Source: JAGVPT01 sp964439265
Lineage (GTDB): Bacteria; Bacteroidota; Ignavibacteria; UBA10030; UBA8401
Assembly: GCA_964439265.1 (NCBI GenBank)
Contig: CAYTOA010000016.1
Coordinates: forward strand, 1 to 64,000
Direction of reading: 5' to 3'
Length of the DNA: 64,000 nucleotides
In this document: positions 44,287 to 53,352 of the stretch, in pieces
Layout: each line of letters starts with the position of its first letter
How positions within the stretch are numbered: the stretch's first letter is position 1
Program-made: the position numbers and the translations under genes
Notes under the pieces: generated by a model
The model's input: the letters and a program-made list of their open reading frames with translations, nothing else
The model's database searches: none
Told to the model about the DNA's origin: nothing

Positions 44287-44538
44287 TTAGTGTGCCGCTC
44301 TCAGCATCTCGGGCGTAAATTTATTCAGCTTCACTACCCTCGCTTGCTTCCTGCTCATCGACGGCACAACCATTCTCGCCTGCGCCTCGTTTTCGGCTTC
44401 AATAATGGCGAAGCCTGTATGGTCGCCGGAGGCACAGCCCCACTCAAAATGAGTAAGGTAACCAAGCGCCTCGACTTGCTTGATAACATGTGTACAGTCA
44501 TCTTTTGTATGGGGCGATTCCACTAAATACCTGTCCAT
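44287..44538 (-). CDS. Small dimeric alpha/beta-barrel-like protein
   Basis: 83 aa, family not recognised. The pattern MDRYLVESPHTKDDCTHVIKQ, a central beta-rich GFAIIEAENEAQARMVV and a short C-terminal strand/helix suggests a ferredoxin-like fold of the muconolactone-isomerase/DUF3303 kind. The ATG at 44538 lies behind GAACCTC-type complement (AGGTTCC upstream). It is the last gene of the minus-strand cytochrome set, 74 bp after the monohaem cytochrome. Confidence 0.6.
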   Translation of the reverse strand: MDRYLVESPHTKDDCTHVIKQVEALGYLTHFEWGCASGDHTGFAIIEAENEAQARMVVPSMSRKQARVVKLNKFTPEMLRAAH

Positions 44539-44612
44539 TGAGGTTCCTTTCTTCCTATCATTTTGCGCCTTCCGGCTTTGCGTGAGGGACTAATGCCTGA
44601 TTTTTGCGCGTC

Positions 44613-45221
44613 TTACTTTTTCTCGTGCTCGGCGTAATCGTACGGGTAAAATAAATATAGAGCGTCCGAACTTTCTGCAGACCACTCCGGCACCTTATGT
44701 TTCACCGGTTTGATGTGCCGGAGATACACAACGAGGGCATGGCGGTCTTCCTCGTTCATGTTGGAAAATCCCGGCCAGGGCATCGTTGTCGGATGGAAAA
44801 ACCTCCCATCATGAAAAATGCCGCTTCTCAGCACCCGTTTTACTTCGTCATCCGTTCGGCGGGCAAGGCCCGTTTCAGGGTCCGGTGTAAGGTTGCGTGA
44901 ATACGGCGTTCCGATGTTCCTTAACTCAAACTTGGCTCCTCCCGCAAGAAATTCGTTCCAGTTCGGCCCTTGGTCCCCCTGAGGAGTGTGGCAATCGCTG
45001 CAATCAGAATACGACATGATGTACTCTCCCCTCTGAGCAATCGTTCGCTCGACAGGGTCGTCGATTTTCTCAAGGGCTGATGCAACCACCTCGGCGTGCG
45101 GCTTAGTAAAGGCTTCGCGCGGAAGGAGATCAAACGGTGGAATGAGATATAGGAATGCAATGAATCCTATCACTATTAAACACACCGCAACGATGCCGGC
45201 CCATTTCAATATCTTCTTCAT
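44613..45221 (-). CDS. Membrane-anchored monohaem cytochrome c
   Basis: 202 aa. An N-terminal hydrophobic helix (about 8-27) anchors the protein, and one haem site CSDCH lies at residues 74-78; a likely distal Met is in TTMPWPGF. The region RNLTPDPETGLARRTDDEVK through VVYLRHIKPVKHKVP is closely similar to the third haem domain of the neighbouring trihaem cytochrome, so one arose by duplication of the other. The gene overlaps that cytochrome by four bases. It probably passes electrons in the periplasm; the donor and acceptor are unknown. Confidence 0.88.
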   Translation of the reverse strand: MKKILKWAGIVAVCLIVIGFIAFLYLIPPFDLLPREAFTKPHAEVVASALEKIDDPVERTIAQRGEYIMSYSDCSDCHTPQGDQGPNWNEFLAGGAKFELRNIGTPYSRNLTPDPETGLARRTDDEVKRVLRSGIFHDGRFFHPTTMPWPGFSNMNEEDRHALVVYLRHIKPVKHKVPEWSAESSDALYLFYPYDYAEHEKK

Positions 45222-46591
45222 CGCTGCACCACCTTTGCGTGTTCATCGTGCGCGGCAATATTCTTGTCGACACCTGAAAGATTTTGTGATACGGACTTTT
45301 GTTGGTCCTCCGGTTCCTTCATCGGATAGGCCGGCGCCGGAATTCGTTCCTTCAGGACCAGCATCTTAAACTTTCCCCACAAATACGTGAAGACGTTCGG
45401 TTTATCCGGATCAGGAATCTTATGATGCACTGCTGGCACGGTCCGCAGGTACGTAACGATCGCATTTTGATCATCTTCCTTTAAGGCAGAAAATGCAGCC
45501 CACGGCATCGGAAATGGCAGAAATTTTCTTCCATCGCGGGAAATTCCCTGGGTAATTGCCCTTTTGATTTCCTGGTCGGTCCAGTTGCCCAGACCGGTTT
45601 CATTATCCGAAGTAAGGTTTCGTGTTACATATTTGCCGAATGGATAGAGGTCAAACGTCAACCCTCCCGAGAGCTGTGACCCCTCCACGATCCGCATATC
45701 GTCGGTGTACTTCGAATGACATCCTGCACAGCCGATGGACCGGACAAGATATTTTCCGCGCTGAACCGGGTCGGCTTTTTCCTGCGCATCAAGCTTCGAA
45801 TAGAATTCCTTCACTTCATTTTCATTCATATTCCATACAGGCTTGCGCGCGATCGAAACCACGTAGTTTGCAAGATCCCACATTTCCTTCTCGCTTGCAG
45901 CGCCGGCAAACGAAGGCATTGGCGTCCCATCAACTCCAGTCCTGAACCGGAGATAGATATCGCGGGCCGTCGCTCCTCCACGGAATGTCCACGGCTCGGT
46001 CAAATTCACTGCATAGGTTTCGAAGTTCCATTCATCCTGGAAGTCTTTCGCCACAGCACCCGTTCCGGCGCCGTCTGTTCCGTGGCAATCAGCGCACTGC
46101 AATTTGGCGTAGACCTTTTTCCCCGCTGCGGCGCTTGCTGCCGAATACGGAACAGGAGATCCCACATGAACGGGACGGGGTTTATCTTTTTGAAAACGCG
46201 GGGAGAATGCTTTTACATAATCGACCACTTGCTTGAGCGAATCGCCTTTGATGAACGGCGCCCAGTCCGGCATGGACGTCCCGTGCAGGCCGTTGTTGAT
46301 CGCGGCCATCAGGTCTTCATCCGTCGGAAGACTGCCGGATTCGGTCGAGCGAAATTTGAACATGCCGGTGGTGAAATTTCGCGGCCGGGGATTCAGCAGC
46401 GCCGAACCTACACCCTCACCTTTTCCATCTGCTCCATGGCATTGGGCGCAATGTGTTTCATAGATCGATTTTCCCACGGTCTGCTGGGAAACGGCTTCTT
46501 TGTCCGCAGGGGCGCCGAGAAGATTGGCGCTGAGGCCGATCCACAACGATACGGCGATAAGCATAGCCGTGGATCCGGAGAAAGATTTCAT
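45218..46591 (-). CDS. Trihaem cytochrome c
   Basis: 457 aa periplasmic protein with a signal peptide (to about SANLLGAP) and three class I cytochrome domains. Haem-binding sites are CAQCH (48-52), CADCH (166-170) and CAGCH (288-292), with candidate Met ligands in GTSMPDW, GTPMPSF and FPMPWAAF. This three-domain layout resembles the cytochrome subunits of periplasmic alcohol/aldehyde dehydrogenases and the diffusible electron carriers of respiratory chains. The ATGA overlap with the monohaem cytochrome gene indicates coupled synthesis. Confidence 0.9.
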   Translation of the reverse strand: MKSFSGSTAMLIAVSLWIGLSANLLGAPADKEAVSQQTVGKSIYETHCAQCHGADGKGEGVGSALLNPRPRNFTTGMFKFRSTESGSLPTDEDLMAAINNGLHGTSMPDWAPFIKGDSLKQVVDYVKAFSPRFQKDKPRPVHVGSPVPYSAASAAAGKKVYAKLQCADCHGTDGAGTGAVAKDFQDEWNFETYAVNLTEPWTFRGGATARDIYLRFRTGVDGTPMPSFAGAASEKEMWDLANYVVSIARKPVWNMNENEVKEFYSKLDAQEKADPVQRGKYLVRSIGCAGCHSKYTDDMRIVEGSQLSGGLTFDLYPFGKYVTRNLTSDNETGLGNWTDQEIKRAITQGISRDGRKFLPFPMPWAAFSALKEDDQNAIVTYLRTVPAVHHKIPDPDKPNVFTYLWGKFKMLVLKERIPAPAYPMKEPEDQQKSVSQNLSGVDKNIAAHDEHAKVVQR

Positions 46592-46626
46592 TATACCTCC
46601 GTGATGGGATAAGGTGTGAATTCAAT

Positions 46627-46926
46627 TCACTCGACCACTGAATAAATTTCGCGCCTGCCGGATTCAACGAGCGGCGCAAACTTGACATGATACCACTCGC
46701 CGAACTCTTTCATTCCAAGCTCGCTCTTCAACGAACGGTCAAAAGCTGCGATGTCATCGAACGTGTCTTCAATGACAAACGTATAGTATGGACCGGTGTA
46801 GTCCGCGAGCACACGGTTCTCAGAGAGACCATGCTTTTTGCGAAGCGCAGCGAATTCTTTCCATGCAGCTTTCGCTTCTTTGGCTTTCCCAAATTTCAAT
46901 TGAAATACCTCGCGGACAACGATCAT
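46627..46926 (-). CDS. NIPSNAP/ABM-like small protein
   Basis: 99 aa, ferredoxin-like fold by pattern: MIVVREVFQLKFGKAKEA, then a TGPYYTFVIEDTFDDIAAF strand-helix and WYHVKFAPLVESGRREIY. Similar small proteins are annotated as NIPSNAP or antibiotic-biosynthesis-monooxygenase-like; no function is established. It is the first gene of the minus-strand group with the cytochromes, 35 bp before the trihaem gene. Together with 44287 and 35314, this makes three small barrel-type proteins in the window. Confidence 0.65.
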   Translation of the reverse strand: MIVVREVFQLKFGKAKEAKAAWKEFAALRKKHGLSENRVLADYTGPYYTFVIEDTFDDIAAFDRSLKSELGMKEFGEWYHVKFAPLVESGRREIYSVVE

Positions 46927-47193
46927 GACAATCTCCTTGTTGATAGGATAATGGAAAACAAGTTCAACCGGACAGACGCGATCACAGAGACAGCAATGCC
47001 GCGCGCTGGGTGAAATTTTGCGTCCGGAAAAGAATACGTTGTTATTCTCGGCTTACCGTCTGGATTCAAGCCCTACAGTGCATTGAATCTCCCCGCCATT
47101 TTCCTTACATTAGTGCGTTAATGTAAATTTTCGTAAAGATTAAGTCAAGAGTCCTCTCTTGTTATTTCCCTTCAATTTCGAAAATCCGGAAAA

Positions 47194-48855
47194 ATGCAGC
47201 CGCTCATAGATTTTTTCGCAGAAAACCAGCTCCTTTTGTTCTTTACCGTTATCGGTCTTGGCTATCTCGTCGGCCAGATCCGAATATTCGGATTCAGCCT
47301 CGGCGTTTCTGCGGTGCTGTTCGTCGGGATCGCCTTCGGCGCTCTTGACAAGCGGCTCGGCCTCCCGGAATACATCTACATTATCGGTCTCGTACTTTTC
47401 GTCTATGCCGTCGGTTTGCAGTCCGGTCCGAGTTTTTTTGCTTCATTCCAGAAACGGGGTTTGCACACCAACGGCCTCGCAGCTCTTATGCTTGTTGTCG
47501 GCGCGCTGATCACATTTGCGGTTTGGAAAGCCCTCGGGATCTCTCCGGCAAGCGCCGCGGGATTATTTTGCGGCGCGTTGACGAGCACTCCTGCTCTTGC
47601 TGCGACTGTCGAGACGGCAAAAACTCTTTCTGCAAACCTTCCGCACGATGTTGCCGACCTCAACGCCAATAGTCCAGTGGTCACGTACGGTCTTGCCTAC
47701 CCATTCGGCGTGCTCGGAGTGCTGCTATGGTCTTTCGTATTCATAAAAATATTCAAAGTCGACTTTGTAAAAGAAGAAACAACGCGCTTGAGGGAATCCG
47801 GATCCGACATTATCGTGAGCCGGACGTTTCATATCACGAATCCAGCGATTGATGGAAAAAACGCAGCGCAGGCGCTTCAGCTCCTTGGTCAGCCGGCATT
47901 TACTCTGAGCCGCATTAAAAAAGGGGAACTCATTGAGATCGTTCGGCCCGACACTGTCCTTGGGGCCGGCGACCGTGTCGTTGCAGTAGGGACGCACGAT
48001 GCGCTCGAGCGGGCACGAATATTATTCGGTGAAGAATCTCCCGATCACCTTCCCCTCGACAATACCGGGATCGATTTCCGGCGCATTTTCGTGTCGCGCT
48101 CATCGGTCGTCGGCAAACGCATTCACGAACTGAATCTTGAAATAGAATTCGGAGCCACGATCACCCGCCTTCGCCGCGGCGACGTCGATTTCGTCCCATC
48201 GCCCGACACGATCCTTGAGATGGGAGACAGAATCCGTGTCGTCACGCGCCTCGAAAACCTGGACCGTATCACCAACTACTTCGGCGACTCGATGAAGGCA
48301 ATTTCCGAGACCGATTTTTTGTCGATCTCGTTCGGCATCGTGCTCGGAGTCATGGTCGGAATGATCCCCTTGCCGCTCCCGCACGGTATGGTGTTCAAGC
48401 TTGGGTTTGCGGGAGGGCCGCTCGTCGTTGCCCTTGTCCTCGGCCGGCTCGAGCGCACCGGCCCCATCCTCTGGGCTCTCCCCTTCAACGCCAATCTTGT
48501 GTTGCGGCAAACGGGACTCGTTTTCTTCCTGGCAGGGATCGGGACAAAAGCCGGTTATGGTTTTGGGACAATCTTCCAGACCGGCGGATGGGAATTGATC
48601 GCGGCCGGTGCGTTGACCACAACCGCCGTCGTTGTCCTCACGCTAATCGTCGCATATAAATATTTAAAACTGCCGATGTCCACGGTAATGGGAATTGTCG
48701 CGGGTATGTCGACCCAATCGGCATGCCTAGCCTTTGCGAACCAGCAGGCTCAAAACGAGCAGCCGAATGTCTGGTATGCCACTGTGTATCCAGCTTCGAT
48801 GATCGCCAAGATCATCCTTGCGCAGATCATCGTTTCGGTCCTGTGGACAATGTAG
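47194..48855 (+). CDS. AspT/YidE/YbjL-family transporter with two TrkA_C domains
   Basis: 553 aa, the length of the aspartate:alanine antiporter AspT (about 540). Two membrane halves, about 1-180 and 385-553, each carry the duplicated AspT/YidE motif (AAGLFCGALTSTPALAA in the first, VMGIVAGMSTQSACLAFANQQ in the second). Between them are two TrkA_C regulatory domains (about 215-290 and 295-375), with EIVRPDTVLGAGDRVVAVG and TILEMGDRIRVV. It likely exchanges small carboxylates or amino acids; the substrate is not evident. It is monocistronic, with a palindromic repeat after its stop. Confidence 0.9.
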   Translation: MQPLIDFFAENQLLLFFTVIGLGYLVGQIRIFGFSLGVSAVLFVGIAFGALDKRLGLPEYIYIIGLVLFVYAVGLQSGPSFFASFQKRGLHTNGLAALMLVVGALITFAVWKALGISPASAAGLFCGALTSTPALAATVETAKTLSANLPHDVADLNANSPVVTYGLAYPFGVLGVLLWSFVFIKIFKVDFVKEETTRLRESGSDIIVSRTFHITNPAIDGKNAAQALQLLGQPAFTLSRIKKGELIEIVRPDTVLGAGDRVVAVGTHDALERARILFGEESPDHLPLDNTGIDFRRIFVSRSSVVGKRIHELNLEIEFGATITRLRRGDVDFVPSPDTILEMGDRIRVVTRLENLDRITNYFGDSMKAISETDFLSISFGIVLGVMVGMIPLPLPHGMVFKLGFAGGPLVVALVLGRLERTGPILWALPFNANLVLRQTGLVFFLAGIGTKAGYGFGTIFQTGGWELIAAGALTTTAVVVLTLIVAYKYLKLPMSTVMGIVAGMSTQSACLAFANQQAQNEQPNVWYATVYPASMIAKIILAQIIVSVLWTM

Positions 48856-48938
48856 GTCCCGTTATTGCCTTGCTCCGAATCTCTGATTGAGAACGAAACG
48901 CAAATCGCTCGAATGGAAAATCTTAGCAAGATAATCAT

Positions 48939-48968
48939 TCGTTCCCAAACGGAGTTTGGGAACGAGAA
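48939..48968. repeat. Palindromic repeat, second copy
   Basis: Arms CGTTCCCAAAC and GTTTGGGAACG form a hairpin with a GGA-type loop. The copy at 33481-33510 differs mainly by a C-G pair in place of T-A in the stem, so pairing is preserved. Located downstream of the AspT-like transporter. Confidence 0.75.
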
Positions 48969-49105
48969 AGCGGTTCTGTGGACGCTGTGAGAAAATGCCG
49001 GACATCTTGCCCCAAAAGCGCATTTAATTCGAGACTTGGCCGATCATTAGCCAACTGATGTCCGGCATCTGTTGAGCTCTCTCCCATTTTTATCTCAACT
49101 TTCCG

Positions 49106-49134
49106 TTGACTTTTTTGCATTTTTTTGGTATTAT
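49106..49134 (+). promoter_or_regulatory. Sigma70-type promoter of rplU-rpmA
   Basis: TTGACT (49106-49111) and TATTAT (49129-49134) with a 17-base T-rich spacer. The start would be near 49141, giving a leader of about 40 bases before rplU. Confidence 0.8.
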
Positions 49135-49181
49135 GATAGTCCAATTTTGAAATACCATTATTCTGAGGAAGGATGTATCCG

Positions 49182-49490
49182 ATGTATGCAGTCGTTGAGA
49201 TCGCCGGGCAGCAGTATAAAGTGAATCCCGAAGAAAAGCTCTACGTGCCGAGGCTGGAGAATGAGGTCGGCAGCAGCGTAACATTTGAGAGGGTGCTTCT
49301 CCTTTCCAACGACAAAGAGGTGAAGGTTGGCGCTCCTGTCGTTTCAGGAGCTTCAGTCAGTGCCAAGGTCCTCGCGCACGTCAAGGACGAAAAGGTCATT
49401 GTGTTCAAGAAAAAGAAGCGCAAGGGCTACCGCGTGAAACGGGGACATCGGCAGCAATACACCCACATAGAAATTACATCGATAGCATAA
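49182..49490 (+). CDS. rplU: 50S ribosomal protein L21
   Basis: 102 aa, normal for bacterial L21. The protein begins MYAVVEIAGQQYKV, has RVLLLSNDKEVKVGAP and the KKKKRKGYRVKRGHRQQYT C-terminal rRNA-binding segment (given in part). The ATG at 49182 is preferred because the AGGAAGG site then lies nine bases upstream; an ATG at 49173 abuts the Shine-Dalgarno sequence. It is followed after 13 bp by rpmA, the standard order. Confidence 0.97.
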   Translation: MYAVVEIAGQQYKVNPEEKLYVPRLENEVGSSVTFERVLLLSNDKEVKVGAPVVSGASVSAKVLAHVKDEKVIVFKKKKRKGYRVKRGHRQQYTHIEITSIA

Positions 49491-49503
49491 GGAAGATTGA
49501 AGT

Positions 49504-49758
49504 ATGGCTCACAAAAAAGGGGGCGGAAGCTCCCGTAACGGACGAGACAGCAATGCCCAGCGGCTCGGCGTCAAACGCTTCAGCGGTCAGAAAGTTCTTG
49601 CCGGAACGATCCTAGTGCGTCAGCGCGGAACAAAATTCCATCCCGGCGCTAATGTTGCGAAAGGCGGCGACGACACGCTGTTTGCTCTCACAGACGGCGT
49701 TGTGAAGTTTCAACGGGTAGGAAAAACGCGGCAGGCAATTTCTATCGTCACGGCATAA
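49504..49758 (+). CDS. rpmA: 50S ribosomal protein L27
   Basis: 84 aa. It starts directly MAHKKGGGSSRNGRDS, without the cleaved N-terminal extension seen in Firmicutes, so its N-terminus can reach the peptidyl-transferase centre at once. GVKRFSGQKVLAGTILVRQRG is the family signature (given in part). An intrinsic terminator follows 35 bp after its stop. Confidence 0.97.
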   Translation: MAHKKGGGSSRNGRDSNAQRLGVKRFSGQKVLAGTILVRQRGTKFHPGANVAKGGDDTLFALTDGVVKFQRVGKTRQAISIVTA

Positions 49759-49792
49759 ACGGAGACAATCTCTTCGTGCTGAAAAAATACTC

Positions 49793-49829
49793 CATGCGTA
49801 AGAGTTTCGCTCTTGCGCATTTTTTTTAG
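49793..49829 (+). terminator. Intrinsic terminator of rplU-rpmA
   Basis: ATGCGTAAGAG and CTCTTGCGCAT form an 11-bp stem with one G-U type mismatch, followed by eight T. Confidence 0.9.
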
Positions 49830-50015
49830 TTTGTTTTACCCACACCGCAGGAAAGATTGCCGCGATCTCCCGAAGAACACTGGGAACAATAGAACTTTCG
49901 AGTCATCACATTTTTGAATTAGGAAACGCGCCTAGGGTCTTTGAGCTGTAGTGTCTTTATTGCAGTGCTCATTCTCTGCGCAACATCAACATCCAACTTA
50001 TTCCTGGAGTCAATC

Positions 50016-50939
50016 ATGAAAATTACAGTGATCGGTGCCGGCAATGTAGGCGCGACTTCCGCGCAGCGCATCGCAGAAAAAGAATTGGCAAACGAAGTTG
50101 TTCTTGTGGATGTTGTCGAGGGACTCCCTCAGGGCAAGGGCCTTGACATGTACGAATCGGCGCCGGTAGAAGGATTCGATTCGAGAGTTACCGGCACAAA
50201 CACGTACGACGCGACCGCAAACTCCGATATCGTTGTCATCACCGCCGGCATCGCACGCAAACCGGGCATGAGCCGCGATGATCTTCTGAACACCAACGCC
50301 GGAATTCTCAAAACGGTAACCGAACAGGCCGTGGCAAAATCCCCGAAATCGATCCTCATTGTCGTTTCTAATCCGCTCGATGTCATGGTCTACGTCGCTC
50401 TCAAGGTCAGCGGTTTCGACAGACACCGCGTGATCGGAATGGCGGGCGTGCTGGACACGGCGCGTTTCCGGTCGTTCATTGCGATGGAACTGAATGTCTC
50501 GGTCGAAGATGTCACGGCCTTTGTCCTCGGCGGGCATGGCGATTCGATGGTACCGCTTCCCCGTTATACATCCGTGTCAGGAATTCCCCTGAGTGACCTG
50601 CTGCCGCAGGAAAAGATCGATGCTCTCGTGACCCGTGCACGCAACGGCGGAATCGAGATCGTCAATTATCTGAAAACCGGCAGCGCATACTATGCGCCGT
50701 CATCGGCCGCGGTCCAGATGGTGGAATCGATCGTGAGGGACAAAAAGCGGATTCTTCCATGCGCGGCGTACCTGCAGGGCGAATACGGATTGAGGGATAC
50801 CGTCGTGGGGGTACCGGTGAAGCTGGGGAAGAACGGCATCGAGCAGATCATGGAAATCAAACTGAGCCCCGAAGAATCGGCAGCCCTGAAAAAATCCGCC
50901 GACGAGGTAAAATCAAACTTGGAGAAGGTAAAGTTGTGA
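50016..50939 (+). CDS. mdh: Malate dehydrogenase
   Basis: 307 aa of the LDH-like malate dehydrogenase type common in this group. KITVIGAGNVGATSAQRIA is the NAD loop; VLVDVVEG carries the acidic residue that selects NAD; the substrate Arg occurs in ARKPGMSRDDLL and the catalytic His in GGHGDSMVPLPRYTSV. It interconverts malate and oxaloacetate in the citric acid cycle. The ATG at 50016 is behind CTGGAG; upstream in-frame codons are not family-like. It converges on the ATPase gene across a shared hairpin. Confidence 0.96.
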   Translation: MKITVIGAGNVGATSAQRIAEKELANEVVLVDVVEGLPQGKGLDMYESAPVEGFDSRVTGTNTYDATANSDIVVITAGIARKPGMSRDDLLNTNAGILKTVTEQAVAKSPKSILIVVSNPLDVMVYVALKVSGFDRHRVIGMAGVLDTARFRSFIAMELNVSVEDVTAFVLGGHGDSMVPLPRYTSVSGIPLSDLLPQEKIDALVTRARNGGIEIVNYLKTGSAYYAPSSAAVQMVESIVRDKKRILPCAAYLQGEYGLRDTVVGVPVKLGKNGIEQIMEIKLSPEESAALKKSADEVKSNLEKVKL

Positions 50940-50942
50940 TTA

Positions 50943-50978
50943 AAAAAAGGTGACCCTCACCTCCAAGGTGAGGGTCAC
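50943..50978 (-). terminator. Intrinsic terminator for the minus-strand ATPase gene
   Basis: A perfect 13-bp stem (50950-50962 paired with 50966-50978) around CCA. On the minus strand it is followed by TTTTTTTA, so it terminates the 51391-50987 gene; on the plus strand no T-run follows, although it may still block read-through from mdh. Confidence 0.9.
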
Positions 50979-50986
50979 GTTCGTCA

Positions 50987-51391
50987 TCAGTGAATCTTCA
51001 TCATCATCGTCACTTCATTGCCGTTCGCGTTAAAGCTGACCTTATCCATCAGTTGATGCATCAAAAAAACGCCCCTGCCGCTTTCGCGCAAGAGGTTATC
51101 CTCGTGGATCGGGTTCGGGACAGCGCTCGGGTTGAACCCTTTTCCTTCGTCCTTCACCTTGATCACGAGAACATTCCCCCGGCGTGTGCATGTGAGAATA
51201 ACTTTCTTAGACGGGTTCCTTTTGTTCCCGTGGATGATCGCATTATTGACAGCCTCGGTAACGACGACGAGCAACGACCCGAACTTCTCGTCGTCAATAT
51301 GCAGCGCAGAATTCATTTTGAGGAGGAATTCTTCCACCCTATGGACGTTCTTCGGATCACTTACCATGGTCATCCTGAAGGTTTTCTGCAT
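50987..51391 (-). CDS. Anti-sigma-type serine kinase/ATP-binding protein (HATPase_c_2)
   Basis: 134 aa GHKL ATPase of the SpoIIAB/RsbW kind. N-box VVTEAVNNAIIHGN, G1 box VKDEGKGFNPS and G2 region ESGRGVFLMHQLMD are all present, and there is no phosphotransfer His domain, so it is not a two-component sensor. Such proteins phosphorylate or bind anti-sigma antagonists in partner-switching control. No partner gene is adjacent. ATG 51391 is chosen; upstream in-frame codons overlap the preceding gene. It ends at a strong terminator. Confidence 0.88.
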   Translation of the reverse strand: MQKTFRMTMVSDPKNVHRVEEFLLKMNSALHIDDEKFGSLLVVVTEAVNNAIIHGNKRNPSKKVILTCTRRGNVLVIKVKDEGKGFNPSAVPNPIHEDNLLRESGRGVFLMHQLMDKVSFNANGNEVTMMMKIH

Positions 51392-51429
51392 CGTTCGCCG
51401 CTCAGAGTGTGCTGTCACTGAGGTCCTCT

Positions 51430-53352
51430 TCAAAAATTCGCTTTTGCCGACATCATGATATTCGACACGCTGCGTATTGGCTGGTTTGTCTCTCTTTGAA
51501 ATTCCTTCCACCCTTGAATCTCGAGTTTCCATCCCGGCGGGACGATGAGCACGATGGACGTCGTCGGCCCATAGCTGAAGAAATTCCCGTCTGCTACTCG
51601 AGCTGCCCCGTCATACAAGTACCTGTTCTGCACGAACGAACGGAACCCTGCGGCGCAGATAAGTTTCTCTTCTATCGTATACCGCACCGCCGGAGAAAAA
51701 GTTACCTCCTCGAAGTACTGCTGGGGCCGTTCGGCAAAAGCCTTCCACTCCAGCTGCCCCCGCTCATACAGCCGAAGATGTAAAAGAAAGTCAACTCCCA
51801 CGTGCGATGTCATATCATACGATGTCGAATCGAGAAATGCAAATTGCCTGTATGAATAGCTTTGCACTGTCGGAACAATCGTTTCGTAATCGAACACCGT
51901 ATAATTAGCCAGGACTTCGAAGGTGTTTGTGGATCTGAGCGCAGGCGCAGGCGTATAGGTCAATTCCGGAGCCAGCCGAAAGATACGGTTCCAGTTGTTA
52001 TTCGCACTCCTGTCGGCAAACAAGTAGACAACGTGGGTCAGCGTCGCCTCAGCGGTGAAGGCGATTTCAAAATACTCGTTCCATCGGTGTGATTCCCTGC
52101 CCGAGAGCGTAATGAGGAGTTCGTCCCTGTCGTCGGTGTTCGTCGAATCGGGGGTATCGTAACGAAGAATGCCGGCAGAGCTTTCAAAGGAGACAAAGTC
52201 GTTCGAAGAAACCGGCATGGAGAAGATCCCGCGCAGCGTCGTTCTCCGCGCGTCATTGTCCAGCTGTGTTTCCTCTTCGGACGCGTTTTCCTGGATGTCC
52301 TTATCCACTCCGGTTATCTTTTGAAGGATATGCCTTTCATCTCGTTCGCTTGACCGGATGCCGACTGAGGCAAAGACGTTGGCGGCATCGCGGTAGTTGA
52401 GATCGACCCCTCCTTCAAGACGCTGCTCTTGCACGACAACGTCGTAAGGTATCAGTGTTGGTTCGAGAAGAGATTTGTAGCGGAATGCATTGCTGATTGT
52501 CCGTGTCTCGACGAGCGTCTGGACAACAGCCGAGAGCTGTTTTCCGACAGCGTAATGAAGCGTATTGGAAACATTATAGATCTCGTCCACCCTGCTGCGA
52601 ATATTATACTTCACCCCGAACTCCTTTTGCATAACGCTGTCGGCAGGAATATAAAAATCCCACCTGTTATTGGACCATTGAAACCGGAGGCTGTCAAACG
52701 ACCCTTCGAGAAAATCCTTCGCGAAAAACAACTGGGCACCGTTGCTCCGGAAATACCTGGGAGACAAATTGCTGACATTCAGCCGGATCGATGCGAGCGT
52801 TTGGTACCCGTCGATGTCGACGGTATCCAGTTCGGAGGAGAGTTTGTAATTCCAGCCTTGATCTGTTTGATCCTGCTGTCGGTCGACGCGAAAGCCGACG
52901 AGCGGGGAAACGAAGACGTACGGCAGCGCGCGCACCGTTACACCGACGAGACCGGTATTCAACGCAGCATTGCTGACATCGAGCGATTGGTTGTCCGAAA
53001 GGGTGAATGTCGAAGCCTCCAGGTCGAGATCGAGCAGTGATGAGACCCTTCGCGACGCATTCAGCCAGAGGTTGTGCTCATCGCGAAGCGAGTTCTGATC
53101 CTGCTGAATGAACGATGAACTGTACCGTTCGTGGATATCCGCAATGAAGATACTGTCTCGGCTGCTGAAATCGGCTTTAAAATTCCAAAGATATGTGTTC
53201 AGATTTCGCTCAAAGCGAACTCCCGCATCGTTGGAGTCCTGAGCAGCCGTGGAAACGTACCGCAGTGTGTCGACTTGGGAGAGCGCAATTGCCGGCAGAA
53301 TAAAATGCAAAATGACGAGAAGTCCGGCGAGCGAACGTAAGAAACCCTGCAC
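51430..53352 (-). CDS. Large outer-membrane beta-barrel protein, hypothetical
   Basis: About 640 aa. The first 25 residues (LAGLLVILHFILPAIALSQ) are a signal peptide; the rest is rich in alternating aromatic/polar strands and turn residues, consistent with a 22- or more-stranded barrel, and it ends in NIMMSAKANF with a terminal aromatic as outer-membrane proteins do. I see no TonB plug. The GTG at 53352 is the nearest plausible start; a TTG at 53454 would give an unusually long n-region. It precedes the anti-sigma-type ATPase by 38 bp. Function unknown. Confidence 0.65.
   Translation of the reverse strand: MQGFLRSLAGLLVILHFILPAIALSQVDTLRYVSTAAQDSNDAGVRFERNLNTYLWNFKADFSSRDSIFIADIHERYSSSFIQQDQNSLRDEHNLWLNASRRVSSLLDLDLEASTFTLSDNQSLDVSNAALNTGLVGVTVRALPYVFVSPLVGFRVDRQQDQTDQGWNYKLSSELDTVDIDGYQTLASIRLNVSNLSPRYFRSNGAQLFFAKDFLEGSFDSLRFQWSNNRWDFYIPADSVMQKEFGVKYNIRSRVDEIYNVSNTLHYAVGKQLSAVVQTLVETRTISNAFRYKSLLEPTLIPYDVVVQEQRLEGGVDLNYRDAANVFASVGIRSSERDERHILQKITGVDKDIQENASEEETQLDNDARRTTLRGIFSMPVSSNDFVSFESSAGILRYDTPDSTNTDDRDELLITLSGRESHRWNEYFEIAFTAEATLTHVVYLFADRSANNNWNRIFRLAPELTYTPAPALRSTNTFEVLANYTVFDYETIVPTVQSYSYRQFAFLDSTSYDMTSHVGVDFLLHLRLYERGQLEWKAFAERPQQYFEEVTFSPAVRYTIEEKLICAAGFRSFVQNRYLYDGAARVADGNFFSYGPTTSIVLIVPPGWKLEIQGWKEFQRETNQPIRSVSNIMMSAKANF

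Noticed and set aside
46616..46630. Perfect palindrome GTGAATTCAATTCAC as an operator
   Set aside because: It overlaps the end of the 46627 gene, is only seven-base-armed and has no second copy or promoter context.
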